From Clostridia bacterium (lineage in GTDB: Bacteria > Bacillota > Clostridia > Oscillospirales > CAG-272), in the NCBI GenBank assembly GCA_017455945.1, contig JAFTLM010000179.1, positions 1 to 6,028 of the forward strand: DNA of 6,028 nt, read 5' to 3'. Position 1 is the first letter of the stretch, and the number at the start of each line of letters is the position of its first letter. The notes below the pieces were generated by a model. That model saw only the letters and a program-made list of their open reading frames with translations. It searched no databases and had not been told where the DNA came from. A program made the position numbers and the translations under genes. Shown here in pieces: positions 1-5,756 of the stretch.

Positions 1-10
1 AAAAGAAAAA

Positions 11-127
11 GTTCGCAAAAAGAAAAACGCCGTTTGGGGAGTTTCGCTCACTGCGGTGAGCGACAAGGCTTGTGCAGCCTTGACTCGCACCCACTGGCGT
101 GGGGGCTCTTATGGGTGCGGTGCGAAC
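11..127. repeat. Palindromic intergenic element with three consecutive hairpins
   Basis: Three hairpins follow one another closely. The first is CGCTCAC (45-51) with GTGAGCG (56-62) around a TGCG loop. The second is CAAGGCT (64-70) with AGCCTTG (76-82) around TGTGC. The third is CGCACCCA (86-93) with TGGGTGCG (112-119); an alternative, mutually exclusive inner hairpin pairs CCCAC (90-94) with GTGGG (99-103). GTTCGCA (11-17) and TGCGAAC (121-127) could close the whole set like a multibranch junction. The element is GC-rich, whereas the flanks are A-rich. I see no convincing reading frame or ribosome binding site in it. It could be a dispersed extragenic palindromic repeat, a small structured RNA, or a remnant mobile element. 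The hairpins are seen directly; any function is unknown, and the strand cannot be decided. Confidence 0.5.
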
Positions 128-165
128 ACACCCCTCGCCGAAAAACTATAATTTATCTTTCTCAC

Positions 166-200
166 AAAAAGAAAATCGACGGTGTAAAACCGTCGATTTT
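166..200 (-). terminator. Intrinsic terminator of the FAD oxidoreductase gene
   Basis: A 12-bp perfect stem pairs 172-183 with 189-200 around a 5-nt loop. Read on the minus strand, the hairpin (AAAATCGACGGT / ACCGTCGATTTT) is followed by C and then five T residues (complement of 166-170). It lies 44 bases beyond the oxidoreductase stop codon. On the plus strand only TTTT belonging to the stem follows, so leftward termination is the better reading. Confidence 0.85.
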
Positions 201-243
201 CGTACTGAGTTGAAATCTTTCAAAATGTATTCCGTCAAAAGGC

Positions 244-1524
244 TTACATATGTCCGCCTTCTATTTCGGTGGCGTTCTTGCCGTGAAGAATTACAGTTTT
301 GTCCTCGGGAACGTATTCGTCGGGAAAGTGAATCATCACGTCGTCCTTTTCAAGATTGTTCTGAAGAGTTCCGATAGTAACGTCAGCCGCAGCAGTCTGC
401 TCCTTTATCGCAAGGCAAGCCGCGTGTGCCGCCGCCTGACCTGTAAGGATTGCCGGAGGAATAACGCGGAGCATATCCCACGCGTGTCCCGTACCGTCAG
501 CACTTCTGCCCGCGGTAAGCATATTGGGATAGTCTCGGCGAGTGAGGGTACGAAGGGGAACCTCCCAAAGATGATCCTTGTGCTCAAAGTCGTTTATTGC
601 ACAAACCGAGTCGTCAAAATGCTTGTATGCGTCGGCGATTTTAAGCGAGTAATCTCCCTTGATGTGGCAGGTGGTTCTGAACTGTGGCATCATAGGCAGA
701 TGGGTTATCTCGCGAGTCTTTCTGTTTTCTTCTTTGAGCTTGCTGAGCATAAGCTTCTGGTTGGTTACAAGATAGTCGGTTACTTCTTCCACGGTAAGTC
801 CCGACCACTTTGGAACGTCATCGGGCTGTTTGTCTCCCCAAAGGTTGATATTTCCGCCCGAAATGCCGGTAAACGCCATTCTTATGTCGCCCGTGTCAAT
901 AGCCTTCTGACAGCTTGAAAGCGATATCATCTTGCCCGCGTAGGTGAAGAAGTTTTCTCCCGCAACCGTGGGAACACCGCCGCGGCGAAGCACGTCGCAG
1001 TCACCTGTGGTGTCTATGAGCATCTTGCAGCCGTAATATTCGGTTCCCGACTTGCTTTCGGTGAGAACGCCCTTGCAGATATTGTCCTCCATAATGGGGT
1101 CGCAGGCGATACAATCATAAAGCAGGTCAACGCCCGTAGACGTAACCTCGTCCATAAGCTGAAGCGCGAAAATGTATGGTGAATATCTCTGTATGTATCT
1201 TACCTCGGTATACTCCTTGGGCTCGCCGTTTTTCCATTCTTCGGGTATGGCGTCGTAGCCAAGCTTTGCCGAAAGTCTTGCCCATTTTTCGCAAAGACCG
1301 AAGATTATCTGCTTTCCGCGACCGTTGCACATGGGAACGAAAAGGTTGATAAGTCCGAGAGTGCCAAGACCGCCGAGAATATTGGATTTTTCAAGCAAAA
1401 GGGTGGAAAACCCCTCTTTAGCCGCCGTTACCGCCGCCGCAACGCCCGCAACTCCGCCGCCGCAAACGACAACGTCGTATTTCTTTTTCATTGTTAGCTT
1501 TTTGCCTAATGTCGCAATGCTCAT
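244..1524 (-). CDS. FAD-dependent oxidoreductase (FAD_oxidored family), 426 aa
   Basis: This is a predicted cytosolic flavoprotein; the reaction and substrate cannot be read from sequence. The N-terminal Rossmann fold has the dinucleotide-binding glycine motif CGGGVAGVAAAVTAAKEG (residues 21-38) with the ribose-binding acidic residue E45 ending the second strand (LLLEK). It is followed by GGLGTLGLINLFVPM (51-65), typical of this family. A second FAD-contact motif, LIDTTGDCDVLRRGG, spans 169-183. The C-terminal FAD-binding block is MLTAGRSADGTGHAWDMLR (335-353), followed by a helix ending about residue 375. No signal peptide or membrane segment is seen. The start at 1524 is chosen because GGAGGA lies 7 nt upstream and the promoter at 1564-1592 would leave a longer frame (to 1623) outside the transcript. 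An inner ATG at 1491 (MKKKYDVVV) begins just before the fold, where many relatives start, but has no good ribosome binding site. The gene is monocistronic and ends at the terminator at 166-200. Confidence 0.9.
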   Translation of the reverse strand: MSIATLGKKLTMKKKYDVVVCGGGVAGVAAAVTAAKEGFSTLLLEKSNILGGLGTLGLINLFVPMCNGRGKQIIFGLCEKWARLSAKLGYDAIPEEWKNGEPKEYTEVRYIQRYSPYIFALQLMDEVTSTGVDLLYDCIACDPIMEDNICKGVLTESKSGTEYYGCKMLIDTTGDCDVLRRGGVPTVAGENFFTYAGKMISLSSCQKAIDTGDIRMAFTGISGGNINLWGDKQPDDVPKWSGLTVEEVTDYLVTNQKLMLSKLKEENRKTREITHLPMMPQFRTTCHIKGDYSLKIADAYKHFDDSVCAINDFEHKDHLWEVPLRTLTRRDYPNMLTAGRSADGTGHAWDMLRVIPPAILTGQAAAHAACLAIKEQTAAADVTIGTLQNNLEKDDVMIHFPDEYVPEDKTVILHGKNATEIEGGHM

Positions 1525-1530
1525 CACTGT

Positions 1531-1536
1531 TCCTCC
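1531..1536 (-). promoter_or_regulatory. Ribosome binding site deciding the oxidoreductase start
   Basis: On the minus strand GGAGGA sits 7 nt before the ATG at 1524. It is the only strong Shine-Dalgarno sequence near the possible starts, so it fixes the start at MSIATLG rather than at 1623 or 1491. Confidence 0.85.
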
Positions 1537-1563
1537 GATTTCGTAAACTTTTTTACAGCATAT

Positions 1564-1592
1564 ATTATAAACCAATTTGAATAATTTGTCAA
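1564..1592 (-). promoter_or_regulatory. Sigma-A promoter of the FAD oxidoreductase gene (perfect consensus)
   Basis: On the minus strand, TTGACA (1592 to 1587) and TATAAT (1569 to 1564) are separated by exactly 17 bp. Transcription would start near 1557, giving a leader of about 33 nt before the ATG at 1524. A small inverted repeat, GTAAA (1543-1547) / TTTAC (1552-1556), lies at the start of the leader; its meaning is unclear. Confidence 0.85.
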
Positions 1593-1607
1593 CACAATAA
1601 ATAAAAC

Positions 1608-1636
1608 TTGACAAAAGAAACACATTGAATTATAAT
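1608..1636 (+). promoter_or_regulatory. Sigma-A promoter of the Nudix-transporter-GDPD operon (perfect consensus)
   Basis: TTGACA (1608-1613) and TATAAT (1631-1636) are separated by exactly 17 bp. Transcription would start near 1643, about 35 nt before the Nudix ATG. The -35 box is only 15 bp from the -35 box of the leftward promoter, so the two polymerases would bind back to back. Confidence 0.85.
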
Positions 1637-1646
1637 TGAATTATAA
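1625..1646 (+). repeat. 11-bp tandem duplication of the -10 region
   Basis: TTGAATTATAA occurs twice without a gap (1625-1635 and 1636-1646), followed by T. This creates a second TATAAT at 1642-1647, which is 28 bp from the -35 box and hence too far to pair with it. The first copy supplies the functional -10 box. Confidence 0.8.
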
Positions 1647-1650
1647 TAGA

Positions 1651-1664
1651 TACAAGTACGTGTA
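1651..1664. promoter_or_regulatory. Imperfect palindrome in the operon leader, possible operator
   Basis: TACAAGTACGTGTA matches its own reverse complement at 12 of 14 positions and is centred on GTAC. It lies just downstream of the expected transcription start and just upstream of the weak ribosome binding site of the Nudix gene. Its position would suit a repressor site, but a short AT-rich palindrome can arise by chance. Confidence 0.25.
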
Positions 1665-1678
1665 GTGGGGAAAACTAT

Positions 1679-2245
1679 ATGAGAAACGAAAATTTTTTTG
1701 AGAAAAGGATTGTATCCGAACAGATTTTTGAAGGGAAAGTGCTGGACGTGCGTAAGGACAGTATAATTCTGCCCGACGGAAAGCCGGCATACAGGGAATA
1801 CTGTAAGCACATCGGCGCGGTCTGCGTGCTGCCGCTTACCAATGATAACGAGGTGGTTTTTGTAAGGCAGTACAGATACGCCCACAGCCGTGTGATGCTG
1901 GAAATTCCCGCAGGAAAGCTTGACAGCAACAGTGAGGATTTTATTCAGGCAACACTCCGCGAGCTCAGGGAGGAAACCGGCATAAGCTGTGAGAAGCTTG
2001 AGTTTATAGGCGATATAATTCCGTCGCCAGCCATTCTTACCGAGGTCATCCATATGTATCTTGCAAGAGGACTGAGCTTTGGTGAGACCGATTTTGACGA
2101 GGATGAATTTATAGAGATTGTGAAAATTCCTCTGGAAAAGGCGGTTGATATGGTTATGAACGGCGAGATTCGCGACGCCAAAACCCAGGCGGCGGTTTTG
2201 AAAACTTACTTTTTGATGAGCAAGGAGAATAAAGATGAAGCTTAA
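1679..2245 (+). CDS. Nudix hydrolase, ADP-ribose pyrophosphatase-like, 188 aa
   Basis: The protein probably hydrolyses ADP-ribose or a related nucleoside diphosphate derivative in the cytosol. The Nudix box covers residues 79-102 with G79, E86, R94, E95, E98, E99 and G101 in place. The spacing from G79 to E86 is one residue longer than in the standard GX5EX7REUXEEXGU pattern, a loop extension that I recall from clostridial relatives and that leaves the catalytic helix intact. P117, 16 residues after the box glycine, in the stretch IIPSPAILTEVIH, is the usual marker of ADP-ribose pyrophosphatases. The N-terminal part (residues 10-45) resembles the dimerisation strands of that group, and the length is also normal. 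The ribosome binding site is modest (GGGGA about 7 nt before ATG). It is the first gene of the operon, and its last 11 bases overlap the transporter start. Exact substrate is inferred only. Confidence 0.9.
   Translation: MRNENFFEKRIVSEQIFEGKVLDVRKDSIILPDGKPAYREYCKHIGAVCVLPLTNDNEVVFVRQYRYAHSRVMLEIPAGKLDSNSEDFIQATLRELREETGISCEKLEFIGDIIPSPAILTEVIHMYLARGLSFGETDFDEDEFIEIVKIPLEKAVDMVMNGEIRDAKTQAAVLKTYFLMSKENKDEA
2222..2227 (+). promoter_or_regulatory. Ribosome binding site of the transporter gene, inside the Nudix gene
   Basis: AAGGAG lies 7 nt before the ATG at 2235 and within the final codons of the Nudix gene. It settles the transporter start and shows that the 11-bp overlap is real and in different frames, consistent with translational coupling. 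Confidence 0.8.
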
Positions 2246-3767
2246 TTACAAAAGAACGCTGCTTGTGGGCTTTGCTTTCTTTTTGATATGTGCTTTCTGG
2301 CAGGCTTACGATACTCTCGTACCGAAAATATTGACCGACAAGTTCGTGCTTTCGCAAAGCGTTTCGGGTGCCGTGATGGCGATAGACAATCTGTTGGCGG
2401 TGTTTTTGCTCCCGTGGTTCGGGGCAATTTCCGACCGTTCGGGTTTCAAAAGCGGCAAAAGAAAGCCTTTTGTGCTTGTGGGAACCTTGATAGCCTGTGT
2501 TGCAGTTCTTGCTTTGTCGTTTGCCGATAATGCCCAGCTGAAAAACATTTCAGCCGTCAGCGATGACAGCAGAAGTGCTCTTGAGGTTTTGTATGACGCG
2601 GAACCGTCGCTTAAGATAAAAAACTCCGATTCTGCCGAAGAACTTCCTCTTAAGCAAGCTATTGGACGCGAGGCGTTTGTAAGTATATTTGACCTTAAAG
2701 ACACGGACAGCGAGAAATATAATCAAATGTATACCGATTACGTTATGCCCGCAAGGCAGGCGTATGCGGCAAACAGTACGCGTGGAAATCCCGTTCCGTT
2801 TGTTTGCTTCGGAGGAATACTGATGATTTTGCTGGTGTCAATGGGCACCTTCCGTTCTCCCGCGGTGGCACTGATGCCCGACGTTACCGCAAAGCCTTTG
2901 CGTTCAAAGGCAAATGCCGTAATAAATCTCATGGGAGCCGTCGGAGGCATTCTTGTACTTGTGTTGGGAATCCTTTTCGGTACGGGAAAAATAGAAAACT
3001 CGCTGATGAGCTACGGCGGATTTTTTGTTGCCGTGGTGGGAATAATGCTGGCGGCACTTTTGGTGTTTATGCTTTTTGTCAAGGAGCCCGAATGGTCGGC
3101 GGAAGCGGCGGCATTAAATCTTAAATCTGACGGTGAAGTCACCGGAAACGGTGACAGAAAACTCACCAAAGGCGAAAAAATTTCGCTTGTGCTTATTCTC
3201 GCTTCGGTAGTTCTTTGGTTTATGGGCTATAACGCCGTTATCAGCAAGTATTCGGTGTATGCGGGGAACGTGTTGGGGCTTGACTATAACCTTACGCTTA
3301 CCGTAGCCCAGGGTGCGGCGATAATATCCTATATTCCCATAGGTATGATAGCTTCAAAGGTGGGAAGGAAAAAGTCGATAATCGCAGGGGTGGTAATGCT
3401 TGGAACGGCGTTTACCGTGGCTTCGTTTATGCGTTCGGGAAGCTCGCTGTGGATGATGAACGCGATATTTGTGATTGCGGGAATCGGCTGGGCGACCATA
3501 AGCGTAAACAGCTATCCTATGGTGGTTGAGCTGTCAAAGGGCTCCAACGTGGGCAAATATACGGGATATTATTATACCGCATCTATGGCGGCACAGATGA
3601 TAACCCCGGTTTTGAGCGGCTTTTTCCTTGACATAAAGCTTACCACGCTTTTCCCGTATGCGGCAATATTTACCTTCCTGGCTTTCGTGACAATGCTTTT
3701 TGTAAAGCACGGAGACAATAAGCCCGAGGCGAAAATGAATATCGAGGCTTTTGGTGCGGAGGATTGA
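2235..3767 (+). CDS. MFS transporter, GPH/SUC-like (sugar-cation symporter type), 510 aa
   Basis: This is an integral membrane permease with about 12 predicted membrane segments, near residues 7-27, 43-63, 78-96, 188-206, 226-250, 258-283, 314-334, 352-376, 380-400, 404-426, 443-465 and 470-490. The loop between segments 2 and 3, GAISDRSGFKSGKRKPF (63-79), resembles the G..SD....GRRRPF signature of the glycoside-pentoside-hexuronide and sucrose (SLC45-like) symporters. A second basic loop, SKVGRKKS (374-381), lies between segments 8 and 9, as expected of the MFS repeat. Between segments 3 and 4 there is a polar, acidic loop of about 90 residues (97-187), predicted outside the cell, which makes the protein longer than the usual 400-450 residues. 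A charged central cytoplasmic loop covers about 284-313. The substrate is unknown; a sugar or glycoside is the family expectation, while the neighbouring phosphodiesterase gene hints at a glycerophosphodiester. It is the middle gene of the operon. Confidence 0.88.
   Translation: MKLNYKRTLLVGFAFFLICAFWQAYDTLVPKILTDKFVLSQSVSGAVMAIDNLLAVFLLPWFGAISDRSGFKSGKRKPFVLVGTLIACVAVLALSFADNAQLKNISAVSDDSRSALEVLYDAEPSLKIKNSDSAEELPLKQAIGREAFVSIFDLKDTDSEKYNQMYTDYVMPARQAYAANSTRGNPVPFVCFGGILMILLVSMGTFRSPAVALMPDVTAKPLRSKANAVINLMGAVGGILVLVLGILFGTGKIENSLMSYGGFFVAVVGIMLAALLVFMLFVKEPEWSAEAAALNLKSDGEVTGNGDRKLTKGEKISLVLILASVVLWFMGYNAVISKYSVYAGNVLGLDYNLTLTVAQGAAIISYIPIGMIASKVGRKKSIIAGVVMLGTAFTVASFMRSGSSLWMMNAIFVIAGIGWATISVNSYPMVVELSKGSNVGKYTGYYYTASMAAQMITPVLSGFFLDIKLTTLFPYAAIFTFLAFVTMLFVKHGDNKPEAKMNIEAFGAED
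3758..3762 (+). promoter_or_regulatory. Ribosome binding site deciding the GDPD start
   Basis: GGAGG overlaps the end of the transporter gene and stands 6 nt before the ATG at 3769. It supports that ATG over the in-frame TTG at 3751 and GTG at 3754, which would place the start inside or before the binding site. Confidence 0.85.
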
Positions 3768-3768
3768 G

Positions 3769-4584
3769 ATGGCTATAATTTTTCTTGTGATTGTTATAAT
3801 CGTTATGGGCTATGCCTGGCTTATAATGCCTCGTACAACTATGCGTCCCGATATGAATAATATTCTTACCGATTACGCGCACAGAGGACTTTTTTCCAAT
3901 GACGAAGGCGTTCCCGAAAATTCGCTTGCGGCATTCAAATACGCTGTGTTGGGCAACTTCGGAATAGAGCTTGACGTGCAGCTTACTGCCGACGGCGAGG
4001 TGGTGGTTTTTCACGATTATAACCTTAAAAGAATGTGCGGTGAGGATGTAAAGCTTTCTTCGCTTACGCTTGCGGAGCTCCGCAAATATAAACTGCTTGA
4101 TACCAAATACGGGATACCGACACTCAAAGAGGTCCTGGCGTTGGTGGACGGCAGAGTGCCGTTGTTGGTGGAGCTGAAGGGCGAAAGCGGAGATACCTCG
4201 GTCTGTTCGGCAACTGCCGATATACTCGACGGATACGGCGGTGCGTATTCTGTGGAGTCGTTTAATCCGCTCTTGCTCAGGTGGTTCAAGAAAAACCGAC
4301 AGGATGTGGCAAGAGGTCAGCTTATGACAAATCTGGTAAAGTCAAAATTTGCGGGGAATATATTGAGAAATCTTGCTTTGTCAGCCCTGCTCACCAATTT
4401 TTTGTCCAGACCTGATTTTATAGCGGTGGACCGGAAATGCCTTAAGGACTTGTCGGTGAAAATATGCAGCGGAATTTTCGGAACAACGATTTTCGTGTGG
4501 ACGGTAGTCAAAAAAGAGCACTTTGACATCAACCGCGAAAACGGCGATTTTTCGATTTTTGAAGGCTTTAATCCACTTGATTAG
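3769..4584 (+). CDS. Membrane-anchored glycerophosphodiester phosphodiesterase family protein, 271 aa
   Basis: The predicted reaction is hydrolysis of a glycerophosphodiester to sn-glycerol 3-phosphate and an alcohol, using a metal ion and a TIM-barrel fold. Residues 1-20 form one hydrophobic membrane segment. The catalytic pattern of the family is complete: H38-R39 (AHRG), E50-N51-S52, E67 and D69 (IELDV), H82-D83 (VFHDYN), E135 and K137 (LVELKG). The later barrel strands end with VESFNP (162-167), FIAVD (217-221) and FVWTV (242-246), and the C-terminus has FIFEGF-like SIFEGFNP (262-269). The N-terminal segment has no basic residue before it and arginines R22 and R26 after it, so by the positive-inside rule the enzyme domain may face the cytoplasm. 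The gene starts one base after the transporter stop, so the two are almost certainly cotranscribed and probably translationally coupled. No terminator is visible after it. Substrate choice is not readable from sequence. Confidence 0.9.
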   Translation: MAIIFLVIVIIVMGYAWLIMPRTTMRPDMNNILTDYAHRGLFSNDEGVPENSLAAFKYAVLGNFGIELDVQLTADGEVVVFHDYNLKRMCGEDVKLSSLTLAELRKYKLLDTKYGIPTLKEVLALVDGRVPLLVELKGESGDTSVCSATADILDGYGGAYSVESFNPLLLRWFKKNRQDVARGQLMTNLVKSKFAGNILRNLALSALLTNFLSRPDFIAVDRKCLKDLSVKICSGIFGTTIFVWTVVKKEHFDINRENGDFSIFEGFNPLD

Positions 4585-4599
4585 TGTTATAAAAATTCC

Positions 4600-4628
4600 T
4601 TGACAAACCTGTTTGTTTGTGTTACAAT
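4600..4628 (+). promoter_or_regulatory. Sigma-A promoter of the CapA-like gene
   Basis: TTGACA (4600-4605) and TACAAT (4623-4628) are 17 bp apart, starting 15 bp after the GDPD stop codon. The expected transcription start is near 4635, about 23 nt before the ATG at 4658. Because no terminator precedes it, the gene may also receive readthrough from the upstream operon. Confidence 0.85.
4603..4616. promoter_or_regulatory. Operator-like perfect palindrome overlapping the -35 box
   Basis: ACAAAC (4603-4608) and GTTTGT (4611-4616) form a perfect inverted repeat with a 2-bp centre. It begins inside the -35 box and extends into the spacer. A second, shorter dyad, TTGT (4617-4620) / ACAA (4624-4627), touches the -10 box. 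A bound protein here would block polymerase, as TetR-type repressors often do. No regulator gene is present in the window, so the regulator is unknown. Confidence 0.4.
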
Positions 4629-4657
4629 ACCATTGAAGTAAAAACGGAGGAGATTTT

Positions 4658-5743
4658 ATGAAACTTGTAATTTGCGGAGATATGTCGATAACCGAAGGTT
4701 CTTACAAATCTTTTGATGAAATAGATCCCAAAACCGCCTTTAACGACGTGCTTGGCGTGTTCGCACAGGGCGATAGGGTTATAGTAAACCTTGAGTGTGC
4801 ACTTACCGAGAGCGAAAACAGAATACCCAAAAAAGGTCCTAACCTTAAGGGACCCAAAAATTCAGCCGATACGCTTAAAGCTGCCGGAGTTACAGACTGC
4901 ACACTCAGTAACAACCATATATACGACTTTGGCAGAGAGGGCTTGAAGGACACTCTGGAACAGCTTGACCGCGTGGGGCTTAAGTATACGGGAATCGGTA
5001 AAAACTACGAGGATTCAAGAAAAGATCATACTATTGTAATTGACGGCATTACGGTTACTATCGTAAACGTGTGCGAGCACGAGTATACGTATGCTACCGA
5101 CATCCGCGAGGGCGCAAGACCCTTTGATGAGTTTGAAACAATGGACGATATCAGACGTGCAAAAGCAAGTGCCGATTACGTTATTGTCGTTTACCACGGT
5201 GGCAAGGAGTATTGCAGATATCCCTCTCCCAGACTTTATAAGGCGTGCCACGAAATGGTTAAGTGCGGTGCGGACGTTGTGCTTTGCCAGCACAGCCATA
5301 TCATCGGAGTTTATGAGAAGTTTGAGGGGGCACACATTCTGTACGGTCAGGGCAACTTCCACTTCGTAAAATATATGAATAAGGATTTCTGGCAGGAGGG
5401 ACTTATCGCCTTGCTTGATATTACGAGAGAGGGAATTGACATTGAGTTCACCCCCGTTAAGGCTATGGAAGAAGGAATCAGACTTGCAAATGCCGAAGAA
5501 AAAGCTCGGATAATGAGCGACCTTTGGGAGAGAAGCGAGTCTCTCCGTGACGGCACGTGGATAAACGGTTGGCGTGAGTTTGTGGCTACGGTTGAGTCCA
5601 ATTACAAAAAACACGCAGGCTTTACCCTTGAATCAACCTCCGACGAGTATCAGATGTTTGCCCACTATCTTGATTGTGAGGCGCATACCGACATATGGCG
5701 TGAGCTGTTCAAGACTTGGAACCACACCAACGAGTTGGACTAA
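4658..5743 (+). CDS. CapA-like metallophosphoesterase (PGA_cap family), 361 aa
   Basis: The protein belongs to the calcineurin-like metallophosphoesterase group named after the poly-gamma-glutamate capsule protein CapA. Expected metal-binding and catalytic motifs appear in order: GDMS with D8, VNLECALT with N44 and E46, LSNNHIYDFG with N85, N86 and H87, VVYHGGKEY with H180, and CQHSHIIG with H212 and H214, followed by LYGQGNFHF (228-236). About 100 further residues (261-361) form a helix-rich tail with the block AHYLDCEAH (335-343), which I recall in clostridial CapA-like proteins. There is no signal peptide or transmembrane anchor: the chain begins directly with the first beta-strand (MKLVICGD), so a cytoplasmic location is predicted, unlike the membrane-bound capsule CapA. 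GGAGG (4646-4650) lies 7 nt before ATG. No capB or capC partner is present, so a role in capsule synthesis should not be assumed. The substrate is unknown. Confidence 0.88.
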   Translation: MKLVICGDMSITEGSYKSFDEIDPKTAFNDVLGVFAQGDRVIVNLECALTESENRIPKKGPNLKGPKNSADTLKAAGVTDCTLSNNHIYDFGREGLKDTLEQLDRVGLKYTGIGKNYEDSRKDHTIVIDGITVTIVNVCEHEYTYATDIREGARPFDEFETMDDIRRAKASADYVIVVYHGGKEYCRYPSPRLYKACHEMVKCGADVVLCQHSHIIGVYEKFEGAHILYGQGNFHFVKYMNKDFWQEGLIALLDITREGIDIEFTPVKAMEEGIRLANAEEKARIMSDLWERSESLRDGTWINGWREFVATVESNYKKHAGFTLESTSDEYQMFAHYLDCEAHTDIWRELFKTWNHTNELD

Positions 5744-5756
5744 ATACATACTGAAT

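Noticed and set aside
99..377. A 92-codon plus-strand frame starting in the palindromic element
   Set aside because: It runs through the hairpin element and the terminator and into the antisense of the oxidoreductase; there is no ribosome binding site and the composition looks non-coding.
250..918. A 222-codon open frame on the plus strand
   Set aside because: It runs antisense to the FAD oxidoreductase, which has full family motifs, a promoter, a ribosome binding site and a terminator. The antisense translation has no recognisable domain.
1525..1623. An upstream extension of the oxidoreductase to an ATG at 1623
   Set aside because: The added 33 residues span the perfect promoter and the ribosome binding site, so they would not be in the transcript.
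1910..1985. The one-residue longer G-to-E spacing in the Nudix box as a sign of an inactive enzyme
   Set aside because: The catalytic REXXEE residues and the flanking glycines are all intact, and the extra residue falls in a loop that tolerates length changes.
1589..2053. A 154-codon minus-strand frame across the Nudix gene
   Set aside because: It is antisense to a gene with an intact Nudix box and crosses the divergent promoter region; no family features.
3751..3768. A TTG start for the GDPD gene, six residues upstream
   Set aside because: The GGAGG at 3758-3762 lies inside this extension and is correctly spaced for the ATG at 3769.
4585..4657. A possible terminator between the GDPD and CapA-like genes
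   Set aside because: No hairpin followed by a T-tract is present; the interval is filled by the promoter and the ribosome binding site.
5015..5614. A 199-codon minus-strand frame inside the CapA-like gene
   Set aside because: It is the antisense shadow of a gene with complete metallophosphoesterase motifs, and no ribosome binding site or domain supports it.
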